Shown piece by piece: positions 24,181 through 36,054 of a DNA stretch of 64,000 nucleotides (positions are counted from its first letter, which is position 1; every line of letters starts with the position of its first letter). The stretch covers positions 60,348,545-60,412,544 of the forward strand of contig CM037777.1 of the NCBI GenBank assembly GCA_021229015.1, written 5' to 3'. Under the pieces are notes generated by a model. The model saw nothing but the letters and a program-made list of their open reading frames with translations. It was not told the origin of the DNA and did not search any database. A program made the position numbers and the translations under genes. Source of the stretch: Solen grandis. Taxonomy: Eukaryota; Mollusca; Bivalvia; Adapedonta; Solenidae.

Positions 24181-25192
24181 TTTTTAGCTCACCTGAGCAC
24201 AAAGTGCTCAAGGTGAGCTTTTGTGATCGCCCTTCGTCCGGCGTCCGTCGTCGTGCGTCGTCCGTCGTGCGTCGTCAACAATTTGCTTTAAACGACATCT
24301 CCTCTGAAACCGCTGGACAGAATTTAATGAAACTTGGCAGGAATGTTCCTTGGGTGAGGCTCTACAAAAGTTGCTAAAATAAACTTGATCCATGTAGAAC
24401 TCTGGTTGCCATGGCAACAAAAAGAAGAAAACTTTAAAAATCATCTTCTTCAAAACTACTGGCCATATTTTAAAATAAATTGGTACAGATGTTCCTTGGG
24501 TCAACCTCTACCAAAGTTGCTAAAATTATTCCGATCCGTAAAAAAACATGGCCGCAAGGGGCGGGGCTTATTTGCCTTATATGTATATAGAGAAACCTTT
24601 AAACAACATCTCCTCTGAAACCACTGGACAGAATTTGATTAAACTTGGCAGGGATGATCCTTGGGTCAACCTTCACAAAAGTTGCTAAAATAAACTTGAT
24701 CCATGTAGAACTCTGGTTGCCATGGCAACAAAAAGAAAAAAAATATGAAAACTTTAAAAATCATCTTCTTCAAAACTACTGGCCAGATTTTAAAATAAAT
24801 TGGTACAGATGTTCCTTGGGTCAACCTCTACCAAAGTTGCTAAAATTATTCCGATCCGTAAAAAAACATGGCCGCCAGGGGCGGGGCTTATTTGCCATAT
24901 ATGTATATAGAGAAACCTTTAAACAACATCTCCTGTGAAACCACTGGACAGAATTTGATTAAACTTGGCAGGGATGATCTTTGGGTCAACCTTCACAAAA
25001 GTTGCTAAAATAAACTTGATCCATGTAGAACTCTGGTTGCCATGGCAACAAAAAGAAAAAAAATATGAAAACTTTAAAAATCATCTTCTTCAAAACTACT
25101 GGCCAGATTTTAAAATAAATTGGTACAGATGTTCCTTGGGTCAACCTATTTATCTCAGGTGAGCGATTTAGGGCCATCATGGGCCTCTTGTT
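24181..25192 (+). mobile_element. HINE-like repeat family 1 with 311/320-bp tandem body
   Basis: It starts TTTTTAGCTCACCTGAGC followed by a hairpin AAGTGCTCAAGGTGAGC, then GTCCGTCGTCGTGCGTCGTC. The body repeats with CATGTAGAACTCTGGTTGCC at 24391, 24702 and 25022, giving steps of 311 and 320 bp. The end is CTCAGGTGAGCGATTTAGGG then CCATCATGGGCCTCTTGTT. Frames inside (for example 24645-24938) repeat with the DNA and are not genes. Confidence 0.7.
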
Positions 25193-26311
25193 AATTTTAG
25201 AATGAATCAACAAAGTTGATCCCTTGAAAAATGGGGCCCCGAGGAATCGATCGGCTAATTTCCTTATATACTCCATATACAATGTAGAAAATATTAAAAA
25301 ATCTTCTGGTTATTTTCTCCAGCCGAAAGCGACGGGGGATATGGTAATAGTTTCTGTCCGTCCATCTGTTCGTCCCACATTTTTCTCCAGAGCATAACTC
25401 TAAAAGTATTTGAGGTATCAACTTGATACTTCATAGGTGAATAGATCTCATTGAGGAGAAGAGCAGTGCACAAGAATGGTAACTCTACCTTCATAATCTT
25501 TGAGTTATTTTTAGCTCGCCTGAGCACAACATGCTCATGGTGAGCTTTTGTGATCGCCTTTTGTCCGTCGTCCGTCGTCCGTGCGTGCGTGCGTCCGTCG
25601 TCAACAATTTGCTTTAAACAACATCTCCTCATGAACCGCTGAAGGGATTTTGACCAAACTTCACAGGAATCATCCTTATGATGCCCTCTATCAAAGTTGT
25701 ACAAATTATTCATATTGGTTAAAAAAGTAGGTCACAGGAGCTAAAAATAGATTTTAAAAATGCAAACTTTGAAAATCTTCTTCTGCAAAACTGCAAGGCC
25801 TAGAGCTTAGATATTTGGTATGTAGCATCATCTTATGGGCCATTACCAAGATTGTACAAATCATAGTCCTACGGTGATAAATGCCCCCGCACCAGGGGTC
25901 ACTTGTTTTACATAGAGTTATATAGGAAAATCTTTAAAAATCTTCTTCTATGAATCCATTAGGCCTAGAGCTTAGATATTTGGTATGTAGCATCATCTAA
26001 TGGTTCATTACCAAGATTGTTCAAATCATAGCCCTACGGTGATAAATGCCCCCGCACCAGGGGTCACTTGTTTTACATAGAGTTATATAGGAAAATCTTT
26101 AAAAATCTTCTTCTATGAATCCATAAGGCCTAGAGCTTAGATATTTGGTATGTAGCATCATCTTATGGTTCATTACCAAGATTGTACAAATCATGACCCT
26201 ATGGTGATAAATGCCCCTGCACCATGGGTCACTTGTTTTACATAGAGTTGTATAGGAAAATCTTTAAAAATCTTCTTCTATGAATTCATAAGGCCTAGAG
26301 CTTAGATATTT

Positions 26312-26316
26312 GGTAT
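26312..26316. repeat. 5-bp target site duplication, left copy
   Basis: GGTAT directly before the hAT terminus CAGGGCTCTC. The same GGTAT follows the right terminus at 30098-30102. Confidence 0.85.
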
Positions 26317-26864
26317 CAGGGCTCTCACTAGGCTGAAATTTTTGGGAGAAGTGACTTCTCCCTACGGTCAAATTAGGGAGAAGTGGGGAGACTTGAAGGA
26401 GAAGTGATATTTCTCGTAAAATTGATGCTTGTCGTAACCGGACCATTGGGACACACATTTATTTAAACAAAGATGAATGTTTACTAATTTTATTGCAAAA
26501 TAAATACATAACACAGGAAAGGTTGAACAATATATAATCTATTTCTATAAATATATATGAATTACTATAAATGATATTTCTTTTCTCACTCTCATTCTCA
26601 TTTACACACTTAGTCTTACTGCATCTAAAAAAATTCATATATTTACATCCCTAAGGGCCTTCCTTCATTTTGTCAAATTACCAGCATGAAGCCTAATCAA
26701 CTTGCAAATAATTCTTTGATAAAGCAAAGGTGAAACAATTATACTTATCTTATTTGATACCCAAGCACACTAATTAAATCTCTTTTATTTGTTTTGTCAT
26801 AAAATCTAGCTCTTTTTGACTCTTGATTATCATTGGCCCTGCTCAACTTAACACTCACAAGTCA

Positions 26865-28717
26865 TTATACATGAAATAGCTTTCTCACTTTCATCGCTTT
26901 CCACTTTGAAAGAGCTCGGCTAAAATCAAAGTCTCTTAGTGCAGGACCATCCTCTGAGATGCGCATCAGATCATCCAATGTCTGGCACTTCATCGATGTC
27001 CTGCTGTTTGATTTGATGCGATTCTGGGTGCTGAAGCCACGTTCGCACTGAACACTAGTCATTGGAATCACCACACAACACTTCAGCAACATGATCATGT
27101 TTGGCAAATCATTTACTTTCATAAGTGCACTCAACACATTGACAACACTACACTTGGTATAGCTTCCTTTCACTAATCGTTTGTAGATCTGAAACTCTGT
27201 GATGATTTCATCTTTGTTTGGTAGATGGCTCTGGAAGTGATCTGCTAGCTGCTTAAGTTCCTGAACACCATATTTTGCTATGGTGTCTGTGGTGCAAATG
27301 TTCTCAGGGATAATCACTTTCATACACTCCAATATTTCTGTTTCACAGAACCTGTCCTCAAGGTTTTTTGTTACCTTGTTGATGTAATCTGGCGCAATGT
27401 TGCTGAGGATTCCTTGTTGTTGGGTGTAATATCTCAGTTCAGGAGAATAGCCAACATCGATTTCTTCGCTATCACTCTCATCACTGTCACTGAACCCTTC
27501 AAAGGCCACATTGTCTCTGATGGCATCAGTCACAGACTTGCAGTCTGACTCACTCAATGGTCTGGTGTAGGTCACTTTATTGTCTTCCACTTTGACAAAC
27601 TTGGATAGTTTGTCCACAAACACACCATCAACCTCGATTAAGTCCTTCAGGCACTCACATGTTGTCATCACCACTGGTTTCACTGCACTGAAGTCCAAAG
27701 TTTCTTTTTGAAATTTCTTCGACAGACGACTGATGAATGGTAGTATGTCCATCATGAGGTGTGTTATAGCAACGAACCTATATTGGTTAACTTCCTGAAG
27801 CAGACCCTTTGCAGCAGCTTCAACTGTGGCTTCTCGCTCCAGTGCCATACACAAGGCTGGGTACGTCCGATACACCACTTGAACAGCATGTTCCAGACTC
27901 AACCATCTCACTGAGTGAACCTCTGCAAACTTCAGCTGTGGCATATTAAGCAGGCTTTGGATAGCGCGAAGTCTGTTTGATCGTAGAGCTGAGTTGTTAA
28001 AGTACCTGAAGATGCTGGCAATAGTCCGAGCGTATCCATCCATGTGTGGCACTAGCTTTGCTGCCTGAGATGTTGCAAGTGCGGTTCTGTGAGCTGCACA
28101 GTGAACGCCAATGAGTGTAGGCGAGTGTCCTTGCAGTAATTTCACAACACCACCATTCTTCCCTGTCATGACACTTGCACCGTCAGTGCCCATTCCCACC
28201 ATTTTTCTTATGTCCAGTCCTTTGGCCTTAACTTCCTCTAGAATTAACGCCACAATGTTCACTGCATTTGCTGAGCCTTCACTGATCAGTTTGTTTGACA
28301 GAAGAAAGTACTTAAGTCCTGATTCATTCACACACTGGGCGTACATGATTAGACGTTTCTTGTTGCCCCTGTCAGTGCTTTCGTCAATTGTCAATGAGAA
28401 TACAGCTGATTTCTTGATTTCATTGACACTGTCTTCAAGGATGACTTCAGCTATGGAACTCTGAAGTTCAGACACACTGTGACTGGTGGTGTATGAGAGT
28501 GAGTCTGAAGTGCCAAAGTCAACCCCGATAAACTTGGCATAGTCCACAATGTGTCTCATCTCAACCTTTGGCAGTTCCCGTTTACCTATGTAATAAGCTG
28601 TCTTAAGAAGGTTCATAGCCATTTCATCGTCCTTTGTCACTTTAGCGGCCAGGAGTTTCTGCATGGGCCTCTGGGAGCTCAGAGTCGACCTCTGCACAGC
28701 ATTTAGATGTTGTTTGC
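26865..28717 (-). CDS. hAT transposase, exon 2 (catalytic part and dimerisation domain)
   Basis: Encodes residues 72-688 of a predicted 688-residue transposase. hAT transposases cut and rejoin DNA with a DDE catalytic triad in an RNase H-like fold interrupted by a helical insertion. Visible here are the first Asp in SLTIDESTD (about residue 183), the second Asp in GMGTDGASVM (about 250), the CxxH motif CAAH (278-281), the conserved RW in SVRWLSLE (342-343), and the catalytic Glu in SVQCERGFS (about 630). The last lies inside the C-terminal hATC dimerisation region. The frame is open throughout. The start uses a TTTTCAG acceptor at 28718-28720. In-frame upstream sequence up to 28790 is intron read-through. 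The protein resembles ZNF862/KIAA1586-like hAT proteins of animals. It ends with TGA at 26865-26867. Confidence 0.92.
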
Positions 28718-29089
28718 CTGAAAATATACATAGAGAACTTATCAATATAAATAAAAAATGTTTTATCTCAATGTTGATATTCCCATTCAATCTTTTAAAA
28801 TATTTATTTCAATTCTTCAATGACCTCACATCAGTTACATAATATTCAAAAATATACAAAGAGTAGTTATCAATATAAATAATTATTAATGTTTTTTTTT
28901 TTATTGTTTAAATGTTGATATTCCCATTCAATCTTTTGAAATATTTATTTTAATTGTTCCATGACCTCACTTCAATTACATAATATTCAAAATAATAGTT
29001 CTAAATGGGAATTGTTAATAATATTCCTGTTAAATCTTTAAATTTTGACTTTAATGAACTTAAAAATGTGATTTTTTTCCTTTTTTTAC

Positions 29090-29303
29090 CCATAGCATAC
29101 GCATTGACAATCTTACATTCGCGACATAATTTACAGTGCCAAAGACCATTTTCATCTTTAACGTACCAGTCAAATGATGCCTGGTTTAGTGCTTTAGAAA
29201 ACTGACGTTTAGACGGTGAATCAATTTCAGTCTCTATTTCTGACATTTTTCGTTTAGAACCAGGTTTAGGCGAATCGCCCTTTAACCAAGATGCAACGGA
29301 CAT
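29090..29303 (-). CDS. hAT transposase, exon 1 (N-terminal zinc-binding part)
   Basis: Starts at ATG 29301-29303 (M-S-V-A-S-W-L-K-G-D) and encodes 71 codons plus one base up to a GGTAAAA donor. It joins in phase to exon 2 at 28717. After a basic, Ser/Pro-rich stretch (K-R-K near 17-19), it carries WYVKDENGLWHCKLC with cysteines at about 57 and 60 (and 63). This is the start of a TTF/BED-type zinc finger, commonly found at the N-terminus of hAT transposases and used for DNA binding. The 372-bp intron is AT-rich and contains a direct repeat of a TTCCCATTCAATCTTTT block (28779 and 28920). Confidence 0.85.
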
Positions 29304-30097
29304 AGCGATGTTTCCTACTGAATTTTTTGCTAAGAATGGTGGTTATGAAGTAATTTTTGCAGTTTAAATAATCAATGCAGCAACACCTCGTATAATTACT
29401 TTCACTCGTAAACGCATGTTTTTCATAGTTTGAAATCAAAAGTTGCTGGAATACAATTAATAATTGGACATCTTCTACTTATATTTTCGCTGTTTTGCGG
29501 CTCATTGTTTCATTAATTTAACTCGCAAACTCACGTATTTCGCAGTTGCAATCTGAACAATGTATTCAAAAGTCGCCGAAAATTTAATTAATGAACCTAC
29601 CTTTTACTCACCAGCCATTCCGTAAAGTTGCAAGTCCTTGATTACGTAATTATTGTTAGCGGGTGGCCATTCAAAGTCGGCATTAGTAGTAATTGGTATT
29701 TAGCCGAATTTGTTGTTCGTTTGAGGTATCGTATTTTGATTGGTTAATAATAATAAGTGTCAAAAGACACGATAATTGATTGGACAATCGGTTCTTCGTC
29801 ATTGCGTGTGTTAAGTACTCTATAACCACACACATGCAGTGTAAACAAGCTGTGAAGTACTCGTCTCCTTTATATGGGTACACGTCGATTGTGTATAAAG
29901 CGAATACAGGTCATTACACGGTCTCATACACACGCGCTGAGAACTGCCTGGGCGACTTCAAAGACAAGTCAGCGTATTGTGTTTATAACTTAGCCAAATT
30001 GTCGGCGAAGTCAACTTCGCTTTGATCTTGCAAATGGGCGAAGTCTGAAAATTTCAGGCGACCACTTCGCTCAAGTCGCCCCCTCGCGAGAGCCCTG

Positions 30098-30102
30098 GGT
30101 AT
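30098..30102. repeat. 5-bp target site duplication, right copy
   Basis: GGTAT directly after the hAT terminus GAGAGCCCTG; pairs with 26312-26316. Confidence 0.85.
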
Positions 30103-30676
30103 GTAGCATCATCTAATGGTTCATTACCAAGATTGTTCAAATCATAGCCCTATGGTGATAAATGCCCCCGCACCAGGGGTCACTTGTTTTACAAAGAGTT
30201 ATATAGGAAAATCTTTAAAAATCTTCTTCTATGAATCCATAAGGCCTAGAGATTAGATATTTGGTATGTAGCATCATCTTATGGTTCATTACCAAGATTG
30301 TTCAAATCATAGCCCTATGGTGATAAATGCCCCCGCACCAGGGGTCACTTGTTTTACATAGAGTTATATTGGAAAATCTTTAAAAATCTTCTTCTATGAA
30401 TCCATAAGGCCTAGAGCTTAGATATTTGGTATGTAGCATCATCTTATGGTTCATTACCAAGATTGTACAAATCATGACCCTATGGTGATAAATGCCCCTG
30501 CACCATGGGTCACTTGTTTTACATAGAGTTGTATAGGAAAATCTTTAAAAATCTTCTTCTATGAATTCATAAGGCCTAGAGCTTAGATATTTGGTATGTA
30601 GCATCATTTATGGTTCATTACCAAGATTGTTCAAATCATAGCCCTATGTTGATAAATGCCCCCGCACCAGGGGTCA

Positions 30677-31902
30677 TTTTTAGTTCGACTATTCGTAGAA
30701 TATGAGAGCTATTGTAGTCACCCTGGCGTCGGCGTTGGCGTTGCAGCTTTTGGTTAAAGTTTTGCGTGCAAGTTACTATCAACCTTATATCTCAATAACC
30801 ATTTATGGTATTGACTTGAAAGTTTATAAATATGTTCAGGGGCATCAGACAACCAAGGTAGATAACTCTTGATGGAATATATTACAAATTATGGCCCTTT
30901 TTAACTTAGAAATTTTGGTTAAAGTTTTGCATGCAAGGTACTTTCATGCTAATATCTCAGTATCCAGGCATGGGATTGATTTGAAACATCTTTAATAAGT
31001 TAAGGGGTATCATACTTTCATGGTAGATAACTTTTGATGGAATATATTACAAGTTATGGCCCCTTTTTTAACTTAGAAATTTTGGTTAAAGTTTTGCATG
31101 CAAGGTACTTTCATGCTAATATCTCAGTATCCAGGTATGGGATTGATTTGAGACATCTTTAATACATTTAGGGGTATCATACTTTCATGGTAGATAACTC
31201 TTAATGGAATATGTTACAAATTATTGCCCTTTTTAACTTAGAAATTTTGGTTAAAGTTTTGCATGCAAGTTACTTTCATGCTTATATCTCAGTATCCAGG
31301 CATGGGATTGATTTGAAATTTTTGGTGATTATTTACAATTATGCCTTTTTAACTTAGAAATTTTGTTAAAGTTTTGCATGCAAGTACTTTCATGCTTATA
31401 TCTCAGATCCAGGCATGGAATTGATTTGAAATATCTTTAATATGTTTAGGGGTATCATACTATAAAGGAAGATAACACTTGATGGAATAAATTAAAAATT
31501 ATGACCCCCTTTTAACTTAGAATTATGGTTAAATTTTTGCATTCAAGCTACTATCCAGCTTATATCTCAGAAATTGCTTGTGGAATTGACTAGAAAGTTA
31601 AGGTGTGTCTTCAAGGGCATCAGAAAACAGGAGGATAACTTTTGGACTGATGCAAATTATGGCCCTTTTCTAACATGGATTTTTGGTTTAAGTTTTGCAT
31701 GCACAGTGTTATTGTGCTTATGTCTCAGTAACTAGGCATAGGATTGATTTTAGACATCATAAATATATTAAGGGGTATCAGACTATCAAGGTATATCATT
31801 TTTTACTATTACTATGAAGGGCAAGAATTTAAATAGATTTCATTTGATTTACCAACAAGCATTTTGAATAGTCGAGCGTGCTGTCCTCTGACAGCTCTTG
31901 TT
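30677..31902 (+). mobile_element. HINE-like repeat family 2, copy b
   Basis: It starts TTTTTAGTTCGACTATTCG and ends GAATAGTCGAGCGTGCTGTC then CTCTGACAGCTCTTGTT. It interrupts the 165-bp satellite within the CAGGGGTCACTTGTTTTACA motif. It lacks the family-3 and family-1 insertions seen in copy a, so it serves as the empty-site reference. Confidence 0.7.
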
Positions 31903-33096
31903 TTTACATAGATTTATATAGGAAAAACTTTAAAAATTTTCTTCTATGAATCCATAAGGCCTAGAGCTTAGATATTTCATATGTAGCATCATCTAATGGT
32001 TCATTACCAAGATTGTTCAAATCATAGCCAAACGGTGATAAATGCCCCCGCAATAGGGGTCACTTGTTTTACATAGAGTTATATAGGAAAACTTTAAAAA
32101 TTTCTTCTATGAATCCATAAGGCCTAGAGTTAGATATTTTATGTAGCATCATCTAATGGTTCATTACCAAGTTTGTTCAAATCATCCAGGTGATAAATGC
32201 CCCCGCACCATGGGTCACTTGTTTTACATAGAGTTATATAGGAAAATCTTTAAAAATCTTCTTCTATAAATCCATAAGGCCTAGAGATTAGATATTTGGT
32301 ATTTAGCATCATCTTATGGTTCATTACCAAGATTGTACAAATCATGACCTTATGGTGATAAATGCCCCCGCACCATGGGTCACTTGTTTTACAAAGAGTT
32401 ATATAGGAAAATCTTTAAAAAAAATCTTCTACTATGAATCCATAAGGCCTATAGCTTAGATTTTTGGTATGTAGTATCACCTAATGGTTCATTATCAAGA
32501 TTTTCAAAATGGTGGCCCTTTGGAGATAAATGACCCCGCACTAAGTCTTCTCCTCTGAAACCATAAGGCCCAGTGCTTATATATTTGGTGTGTAGTATTG
32601 TCAGGGCTAAAATGTTTAAGATTGAGTTAAATATCAGAATTCTTGTCTGTTTAAAAACCTTGTAATCAGTTGTAGCAATGGTACTCAGGTGAGCGATTCA
32701 GGGCCATCATGGCCCTCTTGTTTTAATTTTTATCTGGAGCAAAACTCAAAAAGTATTTGAGATGTCAACTTGAAACTTCATAGGTGGATAGATCTTTTTG
32801 AGGAGGAGTGCAGTGCACAAGAATGATAACTCTACTTTTCATAATTTTTGAGTGATTGCCCTTTGTTATTTTTCAGGCTTAATTTTTGTCACAGTGACCT
32901 TGACATTTTACCTGTAGACTTCAAAATAGTGGAATTAATAGGTCTTCACATGGGGTTCATATCTATAATAACTTCAAATATTCAGTATTTATTACCAAAA
33001 ATCTTCTTTTAAAAATGAAATATTCTACTCTCCAACACATCTTCTAAAGAGCAAGCATTCGGCGGGGGATGGCCATGTCAACATGGTTCTTGTTCT

Positions 33097-33865
33097 AATG
33101 GGGTAAGTTGTTGGGCAGGCGGGTTGGCAGGCTGGCTTCAAACATTTAGTTTCTGTCGAAAATCTCCAGGTAAAGTAATTATATTTGGTAGGCAGATACC
33201 TTTAAGGAAGAGGAAGGTTGGGGTTGAATTTTAGGTCAATAGGGTCAAGGTCACTGTTGCTAAAAATAGATTTTTTAGGTTCCGTCCAAATAGCTTCTTT
33301 TAGGAGTGAAGTATGATCATATTTAGTAGATAGATACCCTATGGGAAGTGGAAGATTGGGATTGAATTTCAAGTTAATAGGGTCAAGGTCACTGTTACTA
33401 AAAATAGTTTTGCATCAAACCGGACGTTTCCGTCAAATATCTCCTGTTAGAATTGAGATACACTTTTCATATTGGTAGGTACCTTATGAAAAGAGGATGG
33501 TTGGATTTTTTTCAAATCAGTAAGGTCAAGGTCAAGGCCAATGTTACTAAATAGTTTTTGCTAAATTTAAAATTAATCCATGTACTTCTGATGTCATCAA
33601 GCATATTATGATGTCGTCAACATTCTCAAAGAAAATACATATTTGTAAAAAGAAAAAAACAACAAAGACTTTTAAATTTAAGCGTTTGGGTGACAAGGAT
33701 CTTTTATGATGTAAATTTTTGTTATATGTTTGCTTCTACGACAGGGCTGGAAATAAACAGTAGTCTGGTTGCCTGGGGAGACCCTTGAAAACCTGGTTTT
33801 TTCCTCATTTGACCTGTTTATTGTGTGTGTATGGACGCAGGATTCTGCGTCTGGTAAATCCCTGA
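33097..33865. repeat. Diverged tandem repeat body
   Basis: Units of about 140 bp with GGTCAAGGTCACTGTT(A/G)CTAAAAATAG at 33243 and 33382, and a worn third unit. Bodies like this occur in the other repeat families. No gene. Confidence 0.5.
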
Positions 33866-34146
33866 ATATGGCCCTTTTCAAACTAAGGATATTCCGGTTA
33901 AAGTTTTGCATGCAGTGTATTATTATACTTATATCTCAGTAACTAGGGTTGATTATAACTTTCATCATGTACTATCACATAATCAAGGTTGAAAACTTTT
34001 GATGAAAATTATTTCAAATTAAGCGTAATAGGAATTTTAGTTGATAATTTTTAACTGTGGGTATTTGAAGGGCAAGGATGAAAATAGATGTCAATCATAT
34101 GAATTTTCAAATAGTTGAGTATGCTGCCTTACAGACAGCTCTTGTT
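33866..34146 (+). mobile_element. Family-2 repeat, 3' fragment
   Basis: Has GGTTAAAGTTTTGCATGCAG, TATCTCAGTAACTAGG, then the end CAAATAGTTGAGTATGCTGC and GACAGCTCTTGTT. It is truncated at its 5' side. Confidence 0.6.
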
Positions 34147-34207
34147 GGAAGAAAGTAATTAAGAAATTTAAAATGTAAGCATCCTGAACTCTCATGTATA
34201 TTTTTAT

Positions 34208-34465
34208 TATTATGCTCCCCGAAGGGAGAGCATATAGTTGCCCCTTTGTCTGTCCGTCCCGTCCTTCCGTCATTATTTTGTCCAGAGCATAGCACAAAAA
34301 CTATAAGAGGTATGGACATGACACTTCATAGGTAGATAGATCTCAATGAGGAGAAGTGCCGTGTACAAGAACCGCAATTCTGTTTCACATAATTTTGGAG
34401 TTTTTGCCCTTTGTTATTTAGCATTTATTTGGGGAGCATCCATCGGTTCTACCGAATCTCTTGTT
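34208..34465 (+). mobile_element. Family-3-like short repeat
   Basis: It starts ATTATTATGCTCCCCGAAGG then GAGCATATAG, with CTGTCCGTCC. It ends TTGGGGAGCATCCATCGG...CGAATCTCTTGTT. The ATGCTCCCC and GGGGAGCAT ends are inverted repeats. Confidence 0.6.
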
Positions 34466-36054
34466 TGGTGATTCTATTATTATAATGTGCCATTTGTCTG
34501 AAAGGCTTTTACAATAATTTGTTGTTGGCCATGATGCAAACCAACAGAAATCGTCTGTCCTTCATGTTTTCCAATTAATTAAATTTTCAGGATTATAAAA
34601 GTGGAATCTTGTTCTGGCATGAACAAACCTTCACAGGATAGGAAAGAAGTTAATAGGTTGGCTGCAACATTCCATGGAACTGGAGAAACACATCCAAGCA
34701 CATCACAAAAGTTTGACTTCTTAATTATTTTTGCACATTACTTAAGGAACTGAGCTAGTAATGTCATGTATTGATCATTATACTGAATGAAATTAAAAGA
34801 TATAGCACCAGTGTACTAGGCTGTTTTGTCACCATAATGAAGTCAGTCATTCTTTTACTCCCCAAGATGCATCGGTGTGTGAGATTCTCCAAAAGATATC
34901 TACCAATTTGACCAAAATATTTTAACAGTTTATTATGCATCTCATCTTAGAAGTTACATTTTTCTACATTGCAAATGTAGTTAGGTTGGTTAGTCAAACT
35001 TTAATAGAGTGATTACTTCAGCTCCAATATATTATCAGGTCTCAGACTTAGTATCTTTGTTGCCTATGACTAGTAGAAGAACCCTATTAAGTTGAAGGTC
35101 ACACGTTCAACTCTGAAACAGTTTCTTGTTTGAGTGATAACATAACTTTTGATCTACTTGACCCTTTGGTGTCAGACTGTTGCTTATGAAAAGTCAAAAA
35201 CTGCCATTGGAATTTGAAGATATACCTTATGCATGAAGGTCCAAAAGTCATATGTTGAACTCTCACAAACACTTAGTAAACCTTGTCCGACTGACATCTT
35301 TAGGTCAGTTTGAGGCTTTTGTATCAAATTTTGTATAAAGGATAATTAATTTGAGTAGAAGACTTATAAATTTTTAGCATGATATCTCAAGTTGAACTTG
35401 TTCAAACACATGTTAAGCAAACATTGTTTAAGAGATTACTTAAGATCTAATTTGATGCCAAAAACCAAAATTTAAAGGTCACATTATGTTAAACTCTTAC
35501 AAACAGTACATAGACTCAAGCTTTGTCTGAATGATACTTAAGATTTGATCTTTTATTTGCCCTTTTTGTGAGCTTTTTAACAGTAACATTGACAGGGATC
35601 TAGGGATTTTTAAACAACTTAGCACAGGTGTGGGCATGTCACATTCAAATTCATGATCCGTAACCCAAAAGTCAAGGTCACATGCAGAGGTGTAGGTTGG
35701 TGGTTCTACCTGGATGCCTAAATGAATTGGGTTTCTTCATCCACCTGTAATTAGCTTGACGTCTCTATATGACTGAAATACTGTCGCAGTGATGGTAAAC
35801 TAAAAAAATCAATCACATGCAGAGGTGAAAAGTCAGATATAGTCACAAGCTCGTCTAGGCTCTGATATTGATATGGGTAGATGTTCAAATAATTTGTTCA
35901 CAATTTTGTTCACAATGTTCAACTTGAGGTACCTCCAGGTTTGGCATGTAGTGTGTGGACCAATACTGTATATTTCTAAACTTTCTTTTGAAGAATAACT
36001 AGGATAGCTAATGCTGTGTGATGTGCCCTATACTACTTATTTTAAATATTTCAG
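34466..36054 (+). other. Intron sequence before exon 3
   Basis: Mostly diverged repeat body (AAGGTCACA...TCAACTCT units near 35095, 35225 and 35470). A SINE 3' fragment lies at 35693-35812. No exon supported. Confidence 0.4.
35693..35812 (+). mobile_element. SINE fragment (3' part)
   Basis: GGTGGTTCTACCTGGATGCC, CCACCTGTAATTAGCTTG and TATGACTGAAATACTGTCG, GATGGTAAAC, as in the other SINE copies. The head is absent. Confidence 0.6.

Larger units (their letters stand above)
26317..30097 (-). mobile_element. Apparently complete autonomous hAT transposon, 3781 bp
   Basis: Terminal inverted repeats are CAGGGCTCTC on the left and GAGAGCCCTG on the right. Subterminal GGCTGAAATTTT on the left resembles the complement of AAAATTTCAGGCG on the right. 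The element holds a two-exon transposase gene on the - strand. It lies between two copies of GGTAT. Deleting the element and one GGTAT puts flanking satellite landmarks exactly 165 bp apart (30242-26291-3786 = 165). This fixes the boundaries and shows a 5-bp rather than 8-bp duplication. Low decay of ends and frame suggests a young insertion. Confidence 0.92.
25508..32722 (+). mobile_element. HINE-like repeat family 1 with 165-bp satellite body, carrying two insertions
   Basis: The 5' end is TTTTTAGCTCGCCTGAGC with a CATGCTCATGGTGAGC arm and GTCCGTCGTCCGTCGTCC. The body is a satellite of period 165 bp: AGGCCTAGAG occurs at 25961, 26126, 26291, then 30242, 30407 and 30572. The 3' end is CTCAGGTGAGCGATTCAGGG then CCATCATGGCCCTCTTGTT. 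A hAT transposon (26317-30097) and a family-2 element (30677-31902) interrupt the array. Confidence 0.7.
25318..33096 (+). mobile_element. HINE-like repeat family 6, outer layer of a nest
   Basis: The left part has CGACGGGGGATATGG and CTGTCCGTCCATCTG, followed by a body unit with GAGCATAACTCTAAAAGTAT and GAGAAGAGCAGTGCACAAG. The same body unit resumes at 32723 (GGAGCAAAACTCAAAAAGTA, GGAGTGCAGTGCACAAG), and the right end is CATTCGGCGGGGGATGGCC...CATGGTTCTTGTT. The family-1 element 25508-32722 therefore splits this repeat. Exact ends are inferred. Confidence 0.5.

Noticed and set aside
24208..25713. Several 97-139-codon frames on both strands
   Set aside because: They recur with the 311/320-bp and 165-bp repeat units and change with each copy; they are by-products of tandem repeats, not genes.
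28111..28464. A 117-codon + strand frame
   Set aside because: Antisense shadow of the hAT transposase.
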